39,544 bases of DNA, taken from Bacteroidales bacterium. Its GTDB lineage: Bacteria; Bacteroidota; Bacteroidia; Bacteroidales; Paludibacteraceae. Under the pieces are notes generated by a model. That model saw only the letters and a program-made list of their open reading frames with translations. It made no database searches and had not been told where the DNA came from. Location of the stretch: contig JAAYSS010000067.1 in the NCBI GenBank assembly GCA_012518275.1, positions 1 through 39,544 on the forward strand. The letters run 5' to 3'. This document shows positions 25,260-33,726 of this stretch, in pieces; positions within the stretch are counted from its first letter, which is position 1, and every line of letters begins with the position of its first letter. The translations under genes and the position numbers were made by a program.

Positions 25260-25862
25260 ATGAGAAGCAGCCTAATCATACTTTCATTCTTTGCAATCGG
25301 CTTGTTGCTAGGCATTTTCAGAGTTTTCCCACCTGAATGGATTGATTCTAAAATCACATTCTTTGTGCTCTGTCTGCTGATGTTTAGTGTCGGATTGAGT
25401 ATCGGGCACGATAAAAACACCACCAGAAAATTCAAAACCCTATCACCGAGGCTGTTAATGTTGCCTATAATGACAATTTTAGGAACTTTTTTAGGAGTTA
25501 TAGCCGTTGGAATTTTTCTGAAAGGGCGTCCGCTGACAGAAGTGCTTGCTGTCGGCTCCGGATTTGGATATTACTCGCTCTCGAGCGTGCTGATTACGCA
25601 GTACAAAGGTGTCGAGTTAGGTACTATTGCGCTTTTAGCTAATATCATACGTGAAGTAATCACATTGCTCTTAGCCCCGTGGATGGCAAAATATTTCGGA
25701 AAATTAGCACCTATTTCAGCCGGAGGTGCCACCACAATGGACACCACTTTCCCCATTATCATTAAAAACTCGGGAGAAGAATTCTCCATCGTATCCATTT
25801 ACCATGGATTTATTGTAGATTTATCGGTACCTTTCTTAGTGGTGTTTTTTTGCGGAATTTAG
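25260..25862 (+). CDS. LysO-family (DUF340) membrane protein, C-terminal-type subunit
   Basis: A 200-residue inner-membrane protein with about six helices. It matches the C-terminal two thirds of LysO (YbjE), the E. coli lysine exporter of ~300 residues: FFVLCLLMFSVGLSIGHD, then AVGSGFGYYSLSSVLIT, LLANIIREVITLLLAP and GGATTMDTTFPII. In many Bacteroidales the protein is encoded as two genes, a ~95-residue N-terminal part and this ~200-residue part. The small partner is not next to it here: ugd ends 14 bp upstream and metA faces it downstream. The ATG at 25255 hits a stop at once, fixing the start at 25260. Confidence 0.82.
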   Translation: MRSSLIILSFFAIGLLLGIFRVFPPEWIDSKITFFVLCLLMFSVGLSIGHDKNTTRKFKTLSPRLLMLPIMTILGTFLGVIAVGIFLKGRPLTEVLAVGSGFGYYSLSSVLITQYKGVELGTIALLANIIREVITLLLAPWMAKYFGKLAPISAGGATTMDTTFPIIIKNSGEEFSIVSIYHGFIVDLSVPFLVVFFCGI

Positions 25863-25894
25863 ATGGAAGATAAGGAGGATAAACCATATCTACT

Positions 25895-26812
25895 CTACCC
25901 TATCCTTGTCAAATCATAAGGGGTTTCCTGATACACAAAATAATTTAACCAATTGGTAAACAATAGGTTAGCATGACTGCGCCAACGCACTACAGGTCCT
26001 TCATCGGGATTATTGTTGCGATAATAATTTTCAGGGAGATGAATGGGAAGTCCTTTCTTCAAATCACGCTTATACTCTGCATCTAACGTATAGGGCGAAT
26101 ACTCGGAGTGACCGGTAATGAAAATATCTCTTCCACCACGAGCCATCACCATGTAAACTCCTGCAATCGGTGATTCTGAGAGTAGCGTAAGTTCAGGCAC
26201 ACTGAGGATGTCTTCACGTCTGATTTCGGTGTGACGGCTGTGGGGAACGTAAAACACATCATCAAAACCACGGAAAATAGGATTCAATTTATCTAAAACC
26301 ATATGCTCATACACGCCGAACATTTTCTCGGATAAGGGGTATTTCGGAATGCCATAAAAGTGGTACAGACCTGCCTGCGCCGCCCAACAAATATAAAAAG
26401 TGGAAGTTACGTGCGTCTGCGCCCAGTCAAATATTTGCCGAAGTTCATCCCAGTAGTTTACTTCTTCAAACGATAAAAGCTCCACCGGCGCACCGGTTAC
26501 AATCATACCGTCGTAGTTGGATTGACTTACCACGTCAAACGGCTTGTAGAACTCCATCATGTGCTCAATGGGTGTATGTTTTGGTGTGTGAGAACTCATT
26601 CGCAGAAAATCTACTTCCATCTGCAACGGAGAGTTAGAGAGCAAGCGAATTAAATCCGTCTCAGTCGTAACTTTCAAAGGCATTAAGTTTATAATCAATA
26701 TTTTAAGCGGTCGAATATCCTGACTCTCGGCACGTTCAGAGTCCATTACAAAGATGTTCTCATTCATCAAAGTTTCAACAGCCGGTAAGTTTTTTGGTAT
26801 TTTTAATGGCAT
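25895..26812 (-). CDS. metA: Homoserine O-acyltransferase MetA (predicted acetyl-CoA type)
   Basis: A 305-residue MetA-family enzyme that activates homoserine for methionine synthesis in the cytoplasm. The catalytic residues align by number with the E. coli enzyme: nucleophile Cys142 in YICWAAQ, His235 and Glu237 in TGHSEYSP. Residue 111, which is Gly in succinyl-CoA-using enzymes, is Glu here (TGAPVELLSFEEV); published work on this family links Glu111 to acetyl-CoA use. The standard name homoserine O-succinyltransferase is therefore probably wrong for this protein. The gene lies 79 bp after the solute-binding protein gene on the same strand and may be the last gene of a three-gene transcript. 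No SAM riboswitch fits in the gap. Confidence 0.93.
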   Translation of the reverse strand: MPLKIPKNLPAVETLMNENIFVMDSERAESQDIRPLKILIINLMPLKVTTETDLIRLLSNSPLQMEVDFLRMSSHTPKHTPIEHMMEFYKPFDVVSQSNYDGMIVTGAPVELLSFEEVNYWDELRQIFDWAQTHVTSTFYICWAAQAGLYHFYGIPKYPLSEKMFGVYEHMVLDKLNPIFRGFDDVFYVPHSRHTEIRREDILSVPELTLLSESPIAGVYMVMARGGRDIFITGHSEYSPYTLDAEYKRDLKKGLPIHLPENYYRNNNPDEGPVVRWRSHANLLFTNWLNYFVYQETPYDLTRIG

Positions 26813-26891
26813 AATTCTCTTATTTTCGTATCAGATTTAGAGTGCTTAATATTAATATTGAAAAAATCATAAAAAAGAGCATTTAACTTTT

Positions 26892-27713
26892 TCAATAATA
26901 CTTTCTGTATATATCCCAATAAGCGTTGGTCATTTGGAAATCTTTTAAAAACTTATTTAATTCGTCATGTAAACTCATTGATTTTTTGCAGACAGCCCAA
27001 GCAAAGTGCTGATTGAAGCCAATGGGCATCGAAAAATCAAAATTCGGATATTCTTTTTGCAGTTTCCTGGCTTGCAATTCATCGCAAATGGTGTAGTACA
27101 ATTTCCCTTCTGAGACAGCTTGCACCAACTCCTGGGTAGTGACATCTGCCAACTCCTTTATATTCAATGGTTCAGCAATTTCATCCGACAGATTTTCCAA
27201 CCGCAGCTTATGGGGTGAATTTTGTGGAATCACTATCTCAATATCTTTCAACTGACTATATTCAGTAATCAATTTTCTTTCAGTTGAATCATTTTTTCCA
27301 ATATGCTGAATAAGCATTAGTCTCGACTTTACAATCGGCATGGTAAGGTTGAGATATTCTTTCAACTGAGTTGTAACAGGAAGCGTCATCGCCATCACAT
27401 CAAACTTATACATCCAAAGCCCATGAACAGCTGAATCCAAGCGATTTACAATATTAATTTCCAGTTCCAAACCCATGGAATCGGCAAATGCCTTTACAAT
27501 CTCATAATTAAAGCCTTCTACCTGATTTTCCTTTAATTGGAAACCAAATGAGCTTTTCTCCGTAACTACCCGAAGGCGACCACTTTCTTTTATTTTACTC
27601 CAATCACGATGCGAAAGTTGCTCTACCTTTCTATCCCGAAAAGCAAAAATAACCAGAAAAAGTATTAGTAGTCCAACTCCAAGTATACTAAAGACTATTA
27701 AGCGTTTCGACAT
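26892..27713 (-). CDS. Membrane-anchored family 3 solute-binding protein
   Basis: A 273-residue protein with an N-terminal membrane anchor (residues ~5-27, LIVFSILGVGLLILFLVIFAF) and a periplasmic SBP_bac_3 domain (~45-270), recognised by SGRLRVVTEKSSFGFQ, VEGFNYEIVKAFADSMGLEL and FDVMAMTLPVT. No ABC permease or ATPase gene is nearby, so it may sense or bind a ligand rather than feed a transporter. It resembles the N-terminal half of the lytic transglycosylase MltF, without the enzymatic domain. The usual ER of the family motif TPERxxxFDFS reads QL (TTQLKEYLNLT), so a standard amino-acid ligand is doubtful. It lies 42 bp after the porin gene. Confidence 0.82.
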   Translation of the reverse strand: MSKRLIVFSILGVGLLILFLVIFAFRDRKVEQLSHRDWSKIKESGRLRVVTEKSSFGFQLKENQVEGFNYEIVKAFADSMGLELEINIVNRLDSAVHGLWMYKFDVMAMTLPVTTQLKEYLNLTMPIVKSRLMLIQHIGKNDSTERKLITEYSQLKDIEIVIPQNSPHKLRLENLSDEIAEPLNIKELADVTTQELVQAVSEGKLYYTICDELQARKLQKEYPNFDFSMPIGFNQHFAWAVCKKSMSLHDELNKFLKDFQMTNAYWDIYRKYY

Positions 27714-27755
27714 GTTAATTCATTCTAAATTTCAGCATATGCATCAACCATTCAG

Positions 27756-29633
27756 CTAATTATAAAAATTCCATGATAGACCAACTTTCAACATCGGCGG
27801 ATTAATCGGATAGTTGGGCATATGATATCCCCAACCTTTGGTTACGTAACTACCGACATTATTATATTCGATAAAAAAACGGGCTTGTTTCAAATGGAAG
27901 TTGGCATACACATTGAAAACCGGATAATCTCCAATTTCCACCTCCCGCTGATTGAAAAACTGCCCTGTGGCCGGCATGTACGACGGTGCAAAATATTTGG
28001 TGTGATACTTCATGCTTATTCCTATCTGCGGATATAAATCAACAAACCATTTCCCACGATAATACAAATTGTGAAACAATATCAACGTGGGCAGTGGAAG
28101 CACCTCTTGATTGGAACTGACCTGATATACAGCATTATTTTCAAGCGTAATCGGTCCAAGGCTGACATCTTGCTTCAAATCAACGGAAAGCACTTGTACG
28201 TTACCACTATGCTGTACGGGTAAAGCCTTTTCATTGAAATAAATTTGACTGGTCAAGTTCTCAACAGCTACATTTAACCTCGTTTTCCGTTTCGGTAGGG
28301 AGAATTCACCTCCTAAATGCGTTTTATACATTTTTGTGAAGTTGTTTTCCCATCGGAAGTGATTGGAGTAGTAATTTTGGATGAAATATGACGGTTCTTC
28401 ATTTCTCACGAAGGCATTAGCTTTTAACACGATCGGTTCTTTACCTATCTTAAAACTACCGAAAGCTTTTCCTTCCAGCCTAAATTCTCCTAACTTATAG
28501 CCAATCAGATAAATATCGCCCAGTACGGAATAGCGAAAGTTTTTACCTTGAGTTTTGGAGAGTACGCCACCCACCCGTGTATTGGTTTTTGTGTCATGCA
28601 TCACTATTGTATCGGGCTTATAAGTAAACTGTTGCACCTCATTCTCAGCATATCCAGTAACACCAAAATGCATCCATTTATTAAATTCCTCAGCTAAGTT
28701 AATCGAAACCAAATTAGTCAACGTCCTCACGGCTGCAGTATCGTTTGTAGTGTTGATTGAATCGTAAGTGAGTTCGTAAAATTTCCTCTCTAACGTAGGC
28801 TCATAGTACCGCTTCCTCATCTCTTCAAACTTAATCATATGCCCAAAACGGGTTACAGGAACGTATTCATACGTAGTAGAATCTTCATCTACCTTTATTT
28901 CACGATTAAAACCGATGCTGTAATTGTGATTATAAAAGAAAGTGTTTTTTCTAAATGCAGAGTAGCCGTGCATAAACGTAGGCATATCCTTGTGTTTCAA
29001 CTCAATATTAGGATCAGTCAGTACGGAAAGCTCGCTTATTCCTCCGTTTTCATGATTTTTATGATTGTTGACAGCGGCTAATCCGTATGCAGAATAATGT
29101 TTCCCGCTGTACCTTCCAAACAGACTACCGGAAAATCGTTGTGCTGCCTGATTGTTGTAACGTCCTTTGGAATGAATATAATCTAAAGTAGTACCAAAGT
29201 TAGCTTTTTTCGAAGGGCTGGCTGTAAACAAAAACTTCACTTGCTCTTCACGATTGGCAACCGGTCCACCCATCAGGTAGGTAAGATTGGTATATGGAAA
29301 TGTAGCATCATAAAACAAGGCCGCGGGAACATCCATCAAATAGGGTTTGTAGGCATCCTCAAACATAAAATCAGTGCCTTGCGGACGCTTCATATAAATC
29401 TTCGACTGAATGGGAGAACCGTAATTTGCATTGTAGGAATTGGCAATGCTATGCCGCTCAATCACATTCTGATCATGATAGTTGAGATGAACCGTATCCA
29501 TCGGGACAGTATCTGCCACAGCAAACTGCTCGTCGATATGCCACGATTTAATAAATCTTTTCGGCTTATTACCCTGCACATGCAGCGAAGCCATACCGAC
29601 AATAAGCAATATGATTACAATAGATCTTTTCAT
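27756..29633 (-). CDS. Putative porin (Porin_10 type)
   Basis: A 625-residue outer-membrane beta-barrel protein. With the ATG at 29631-29633 the protein begins with a signal peptide (MKRSIVIILLIVGMASLHVQ). The frame could extend to 29861, but the -7 element at 29663-29670 lies within that extension, so the shorter start is preferred. The body shows the Porin_10 pattern: PYTNLTYLMGG, FLFTASPSKKANFGTTLDYI and RGKWFVDLYPQIG, ending in a barrel strand (VGLSWNFYN). The specificity is unknown. It is followed by the solute-binding protein gene after 42 bp, so the two may handle the same compound. Confidence 0.85.
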   Translation of the reverse strand: MKRSIVIILLIVGMASLHVQGNKPKRFIKSWHIDEQFAVADTVPMDTVHLNYHDQNVIERHSIANSYNANYGSPIQSKIYMKRPQGTDFMFEDAYKPYLMDVPAALFYDATFPYTNLTYLMGGPVANREEQVKFLFTASPSKKANFGTTLDYIHSKGRYNNQAAQRFSGSLFGRYSGKHYSAYGLAAVNNHKNHENGGISELSVLTDPNIELKHKDMPTFMHGYSAFRKNTFFYNHNYSIGFNREIKVDEDSTTYEYVPVTRFGHMIKFEEMRKRYYEPTLERKFYELTYDSINTTNDTAAVRTLTNLVSINLAEEFNKWMHFGVTGYAENEVQQFTYKPDTIVMHDTKTNTRVGGVLSKTQGKNFRYSVLGDIYLIGYKLGEFRLEGKAFGSFKIGKEPIVLKANAFVRNEEPSYFIQNYYSNHFRWENNFTKMYKTHLGGEFSLPKRKTRLNVAVENLTSQIYFNEKALPVQHSGNVQVLSVDLKQDVSLGPITLENNAVYQVSSNQEVLPLPTLILFHNLYYRGKWFVDLYPQIGISMKYHTKYFAPSYMPATGQFFNQREVEIGDYPVFNVYANFHLKQARFFIEYNNVGSYVTKGWGYHMPNYPINPPMLKVGLSWNFYN

Positions 29634-29662
29634 CCAAAAGCCTGACAGCGATATAATTCCCG

Positions 29663-29670
29663 CAAAGATA
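29663..29670 (-). promoter_or_regulatory. -7 element for porin gene
   Basis: Reads TATCTTTG on the minus strand, 29 bp before the chosen ATG. The -33 position has no good match. Confidence 0.55.
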
Positions 29671-29866
29671 CAAAATGAGATTGAAAATCGGGTATCTATG
29701 GTTTGAAAGTTTGGATGTTTGACAAATTTTAAGGAAATAACGGCAAGTTTTGCCCCGCTTATTTGCTGAATATCGATAAATAAGCAAGAATCTGCTAGAA
29801 TAATAAAAAGCCATAAATTTAATAGTATTGTAATATTCTTAAAACATAAAATACACAGCACATGAT

Positions 29867-29874
29867 TATCTTTG
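29867..29874 (+). promoter_or_regulatory. -7 element for GC-rich TonB receptor gene
   Basis: TATCTTTG followed by CA, 34 bp before the ATG. No clear -33 element. Confidence 0.55.
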
Positions 29875-29908
29875 CATTTTTTAAGAAATTCTATTAAAAT
29901 ACATCGTT

Positions 29909-32299
29909 ATGAAACAAGGAGCATTCGTTTTATTGCTATGGTTGGCAGCGTTAGCTTTACCTGCCCAAGAAACTTTAACCGAAACCGTTCGTGGAAAAGT
30001 GGAATCGGCTAATCCGGAATCGGAAATCATCAATGCCGCCATCTATGTAAAAAACAGCGACTCCGCCGTAGGAGCCGTTACTGACGACAACAACGAGTTT
30101 TCAATCAAAGTACCCGCCGGAAGGCAGACCCTGCAAGTCAGCTGCGTCGGCTTTCAATCCAAGGAAATAGACATTTTGGTTAATACCGGGCGCGAGGTGG
30201 TGCTTAACATCGTGCTTGAACCCTCCAACATTCAGCTTGGCGACGTGGAAATAGTAGCCCGCTTAGACAAGAGCAAGCCGATAAATCGTTTGAGTTATTC
30301 GGGTGCGCGCAGCTTCAGCACGGAAGAAACATTTCGCTTTGCCGGTTCATTGGGCGACCCTGCCCGCATGGTGCGTGCTTTTGCCGGCGTGATTCCGGTA
30401 AACGACAGCCGAAACGACATCGTCATCCGCGGAAATTCACCGCTCGGTGTACAATATATATTGGACGGCATCGAAATAGCCAATCCCAACCACTTCAACG
30501 CCGGGGTGGGCATGACCGGCGGACAGGTTACGCTGCTCAACACCAACCTGCTTACCAACTCCGACTTCCACCTCAGCGCGTGGCCCGCACCTTACGGAAA
30601 TGCTTTGGCGGGCATCTTCGATTTGACGATGCGGCGCGGAAACAACAAGAAGCATGAGTTTTGGGGGCAAATGGGTTTCAACGGGATTGAAGTGGGTAGC
30701 GAAGGCTTCTTCTCTAAAAACAACACATCCTCTTATTTGATTTCATACCGCTACTCCATTCCCGATATTATGGAGAAGTTTGGTGCATATAAAGGCATTG
30801 TTCCTCGCTATCAAGACCTGACTTTTAAAACCGATTTCGATTTGAACCAGAAGCATCAATTGTCGGTGTTGGGCTTGTGGGGAGCAAGTAACATTAAATT
30901 TACCTTGGATGATGTAATCGCAATGGAGGTGGATTTTGATCGCGAGTCGCTTACCTTCGATCAACGCGTGGAGGTAAATTCCTTAGCCTACGTTTTGGGT
31001 GCTACGCATACGGCGAAGTTTTCACCCAAAACCGAGTTGAAAACCACGCTTTCGTTTGTCCGTAACGACACGCGAATGCCGGTAGATACTATGTCGTTGG
31101 TACAACCTGATGCCGAATGGAAACTTTTTTGGCACGAAAACGCCATCGAGAATAAATACTCTGCCTATTCTCAACTGACGCATCGTTTTTCGTACTATTC
31201 GCGACTGGTTGGCGGGGTGAAATATGATTTGTATGATGTGCAGTATCTTGAAAAAGTGAATGATTATGATTTCCCGGGAGATGCGCGTACCGTTACCGAC
31301 GAAAAAGGCACGATGAGCTTGTTGCGAGCATACGCACAATATCAACACACCCTCTCTCCCGAGCTTTCGCTTACGGGCGGATTGTTTGGTATGTATTTCA
31401 CCCTAAACGGAAGCAAAGCCGTTGAACCTCGCGGCGGTATTCGCTACACTCCGGCTAACGGACACACCTTGGCCGCGGCGGGCGGATTGTATAGCCAGTT
31501 GCAGCCTCGCACGTTCTACTTCATTCAGACGCACACGCCCGAAGGCATTGTTTATACCAACAAAGACCTTGATTTTTCGCGCAGTGCGCAATTCGATGCA
31601 TCTTACGATTGGGCTTTTGCACACAATTGGCACGCTAAGGTGGAAGGATATTTCCAACATCTCTATTCCATCCCGGTGATAAATGACCCCGATGAGTATT
31701 TCACGATGCTGGAAGCAGGTGGAGCAGGGCAAAACTCCATCGATCGGCAGGATAATCTGGTAAATAAAGGAACCGGCAGAAACTATGGCGTGGAGCTGAC
31801 GCTCGAAAAGTTTTTAAGCCAAAACTACTACTTGCTTTTCAACACCACGCTCTATCGCTCCACCTACACCAACGGTTTCAACAACAAACGATGGAGCACG
31901 ATTTTCGACGGGAGGTATCTGGTAAACCTTACCGGCGGATACGAGCAACCGCTTAATAAGGGATGGACGCTGTTTGCCGATTTGAAAGGCTCCTATGCCG
32001 GAGGTACGCGCTACACACCCGTGTTGGTGGAAGAATCGAAACAGAAAAACGAAGTCATCTTTGATAAGGAACGAGTAAATACCCTTAAGGTGCGCGATTA
32101 TTTTCGGATGGATTTGCGTATCGGCTACCGTAAGAACCACAAACGTTATACCGATGAGCTTGCGCTCGATTTACAAAACTTTACCAACCAACGCAACATT
32201 CATAGCATCTATTTCGACTTGAATAAGGGAAAGTACGAAGAAATGACATTGCAAGCCTTTATGCCGATGGTAACGTATCGGGTGAATTTTTCGTTGTAA
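29909..32299 (+). CDS. TonB-dependent receptor, GC-rich
   Basis: A 796-residue outer-membrane receptor: signal peptide (1-19), CarboxypepD_reg-like domain (~25-110, VRGKVESANPESEIINAAIY), plug (~125-235, with NDIVIRGNSPLGVQYILDGI) and barrel ending VTYRVNFSL. The plug begins after FSTEETFRFAGSLGDPARMV, which places it in a subgroup different from the receptors at 7312 and 33807. The coding sequence is visibly richer in G and C than its neighbours (sample lines of 60 bases near 30301 and 30421 hold 36 and 29 G+C), with many GCC, GGC and CGC codons. No partner lipoprotein gene follows. The substrate is unknown; acquisition by transfer is possible. Confidence 0.9.
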   Translation: MKQGAFVLLLWLAALALPAQETLTETVRGKVESANPESEIINAAIYVKNSDSAVGAVTDDNNEFSIKVPAGRQTLQVSCVGFQSKEIDILVNTGREVVLNIVLEPSNIQLGDVEIVARLDKSKPINRLSYSGARSFSTEETFRFAGSLGDPARMVRAFAGVIPVNDSRNDIVIRGNSPLGVQYILDGIEIANPNHFNAGVGMTGGQVTLLNTNLLTNSDFHLSAWPAPYGNALAGIFDLTMRRGNNKKHEFWGQMGFNGIEVGSEGFFSKNNTSSYLISYRYSIPDIMEKFGAYKGIVPRYQDLTFKTDFDLNQKHQLSVLGLWGASNIKFTLDDVIAMEVDFDRESLTFDQRVEVNSLAYVLGATHTAKFSPKTELKTTLSFVRNDTRMPVDTMSLVQPDAEWKLFWHENAIENKYSAYSQLTHRFSYYSRLVGGVKYDLYDVQYLEKVNDYDFPGDARTVTDEKGTMSLLRAYAQYQHTLSPELSLTGGLFGMYFTLNGSKAVEPRGGIRYTPANGHTLAAAGGLYSQLQPRTFYFIQTHTPEGIVYTNKDLDFSRSAQFDASYDWAFAHNWHAKVEGYFQHLYSIPVINDPDEYFTMLEAGGAGQNSIDRQDNLVNKGTGRNYGVELTLEKFLSQNYYLLFNTTLYRSTYTNGFNNKRWSTIFDGRYLVNLTGGYEQPLNKGWTLFADLKGSYAGGTRYTPVLVEESKQKNEVIFDKERVNTLKVRDYFRMDLRIGYRKNHKRYTDELALDLQNFTNQRNIHSIYFDLNKGKYEEMTLQAFMPMVTYRVNFSL

Positions 32300-32392
32300 G
32301 GCAGGGAACTCTAAGGGGTTAATTTGTGCATAGGCGTATTAGAATACTAAAAGTTTATTTTCAAGCCTCGAACTAAAAAATCCACTTCAAGT

Positions 32393-32424
32393 CTTGTTCA
32401 TTTCAATGAAAAAGCCTATCTTTG
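32393..32424 (+). promoter_or_regulatory. Promoter for rpsF operon
   Basis: CTTG (32393-32396), a 20-bp spacer and TATCTTTG (32417-32424) followed by CA. The leader is about 49 nt, AT-rich and without an evident stem. Confidence 0.72.
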
Positions 32425-32479
32425 CACCCACTTTATTAAAATATTTTTATTAATCATTATTTTTAAGGTAAAAAACAGT

Positions 32480-32881
32480 ATGTTAAATCATTATGAAGCC
32501 GTTTTCATTTTAACTCCCGTTTTGTCTGACACTCAGATGAAGGAAGCGGTAGATAAGTTTAAAGCTGTCATTACTGACAACGGAGGAACTATCACAAATG
32601 AAGAAAACTGGGGAATGCGCAAGCTGGCTTACCCCATTCAGAAAAAATCGACAGGATTTTATGCCCTATTGCAGTTTGATGTAAAACCATCCGTAATCGC
32701 TACACTGGAAACTCAATTCCGCCGTGACGAACGTGTACTGCGTTTTCTTACTTTCCGTTTAGACAAATATGCTTATGAGTATGCCGAAAAAAGAAAGCAC
32801 AACTTAAAAGCTCAATCCAAAGGTGAAAGTGAAACAAAACAAGAGAAAGAAGTAGATAACAATAAAAAACAGGAGGATTAA
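32480..32881 (+). CDS. rpsF: 30S ribosomal protein S6 (bS6)
   Basis: A 133-residue ribosomal protein: the core (residues ~1-95) has the S6 pattern [15 protein letters not shown] and [12 protein letters not shown], and the tail is a Lys/Glu/Gln-rich extension. bS6 binds bS18 on the platform of the small subunit. In Bacteroidota these two proteins, with bS21, form the pocket that holds the 16S rRNA 3' tail. First gene of rpsF-rpsR-rplI; its last codons contain the Shine-Dalgarno sequence of rpsR. Only a weak AAGG (32465-32468) precedes its own start. Confidence 0.95.
   Translation: MLNHYEAVFILTPVLSDTQMKEAVDKFKAVITDNGGTITNEENWGMRKLAYPIQKKSTGFYALLQFDVKPSVIATLETQFRRDERVLRFLTFRLDKYAYEYAEKRKHNLKAQSKGESETKQEKEVDNNKKQED
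32871..32876 (+). promoter_or_regulatory. Strong Shine-Dalgarno sequence of rpsR
   Basis: AGGAGG lies inside the final codons of rpsF, 8 nt before the rpsR ATG, the ideal distance. This is unusual in a phylum whose ribosomes mostly ignore such sites. Confidence 0.75.
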
Positions 32882-32884
32882 ACC

Positions 32885-33148
32885 ATGGCAAAAGGAGAAA
32901 TCAGATACCTAACACCACCCACGGTAAACGTAAAAAAGAAAAAATATTGTCGTTTCAAAAAAAGTGGTATTAAATACATCGATTATAAAGATGCAGAATT
33001 CTTGAAAAAATTTCTGAACGAACAGGGAAAAATCCTTCCTCGTCGTATTACCGGCACTTCGCTAAAATACCAGCGCAAAGTTGCCCAAGCAGTTAAGAGA
33101 GCTCGCCACTTGGCATTGCTTCCATACGTAACCGACATGATGAAATAA
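32885..33148 (+). CDS. rpsR: 30S ribosomal protein S18 (bS18)
   Basis: An 87-residue ribosomal protein with the typical segments [37 protein letters not shown] and [13 protein letters not shown]. It forms a heterodimer with bS6 on the 30S platform. Only 3 bp separate it from the rpsF stop codon, so translation may be coupled. The strong AGGAGG ahead of it is notable because bS18 is part of the pocket that hides the anti-Shine-Dalgarno sequence in Bacteroidota. Confidence 0.96.
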   Translation: MAKGEIRYLTPPTVNVKKKKYCRFKKSGIKYIDYKDAEFLKKFLNEQGKILPRRITGTSLKYQRKVAQAVKRARHLALLPYVTDMMK

Positions 33149-33150
33149 GT

Positions 33151-33159
33151 AGAAAGGAG
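33151..33159 (+). promoter_or_regulatory. Extended Shine-Dalgarno sequence of rplI
   Basis: AGAAAGGAG could pair over 9 nt with the expected 16S rRNA 3' tail and lies 7 nt before the rplI ATG. Confidence 0.7.
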
Positions 33160-33166
33160 AAATATT

Positions 33167-33613
33167 ATGGAAATTATATTATTAGAAGATGTAATCAATT
33201 TGGGCTACAAAGGAGATGTAGTGAATGTAAAAGACGGTTATGGACGCAACTATCTTATTCCACAAAAAAAAGCTGTGATTGCGAGCGAATCAGCTAAGAA
33301 AGTATTGGCTGAAGACCAAAAGCAACGAGCTCATAAGCTGGAAGCCATCAAAAATGAAGCTATTGAATTAGGCGAAAAAATTACTGAAGTTGGTAGCCTG
33401 ACTATCGGTGCTAAAACAAGCTCTACCGGTAAAATATTTGGTGCAGTTGGTCCCATCCAAATTGCCGAAGCACTTGAAAAAGCTGGCGTTACTGTAGATA
33501 GGAAACAGATAGAGATTAAATCGCAAGTAAAAGAAGTTGGCACATACACTGCTTCCGCTAAACTTCACAAAGAAGTTACCGTGGAAATTCCATTTGAAGT
33601 AGTATCCGAATAG
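33167..33613 (+). CDS. rplI: 50S ribosomal protein L9 (bL9)
   Basis: A 148-residue protein with the bL9 signature near the N-terminus (VINLGYKGDVVNVKDGYGRN, then YLIPQKKAV), a connecting helix (~40-75) and the C-terminal RNA-binding domain (GKIFGAVGPIQIAEAL). The length is that of the family. It is the last gene of the rpsF operon, 18 bp after rpsR, and ends at a very strong terminator. Confidence 0.96.
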   Translation: MEIILLEDVINLGYKGDVVNVKDGYGRNYLIPQKKAVIASESAKKVLAEDQKQRAHKLEAIKNEAIELGEKITEVGSLTIGAKTSSTGKIFGAVGPIQIAEALEKAGVTVDRKQIEIKSQVKEVGTYTASAKLHKEVTVEIPFEVVSE

Positions 33614-33635
33614 GATTCTTTCAATTCTAAATTCT

Positions 33636-33674
33636 AAAAACAGGCAGACTTTATTGAAAGTCTGCCTGTTTTTT
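33636..33674 (+). terminator. Intrinsic terminator after rplI
   Basis: A perfect 17-bp stem (33636-33652 with 33657-33673, core CAGGCAGACTTT), loop ATTG, and a T tract. It insulates the ribosomal operon from the receptor locus. Confidence 0.93.
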
Positions 33675-33726
33675 GTCACAACTTCGTCATACTCTCCCCC
33701 TTTATCCTACATACTTACCATTCTTA

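Noticed and set aside
26813..26891. SAM-sensing riboswitch before metA
   Set aside because: The gap is only 79 nt, AT-rich, and shows no conserved helix; the gene may be transcribed from the porin promoter.
29634..29861. N-terminal extension of the porin gene by 76 codons
   Set aside because: The extension precedes the signal peptide and contains the -7 element TATCTTTG (29663-29670, minus strand).
32431..32479. S6:S18-binding autoregulatory RNA structure in the rpsF leader
   Set aside because: The leader is short and AT-rich, with no stem carrying the CCG-type motif known from other bacteria.
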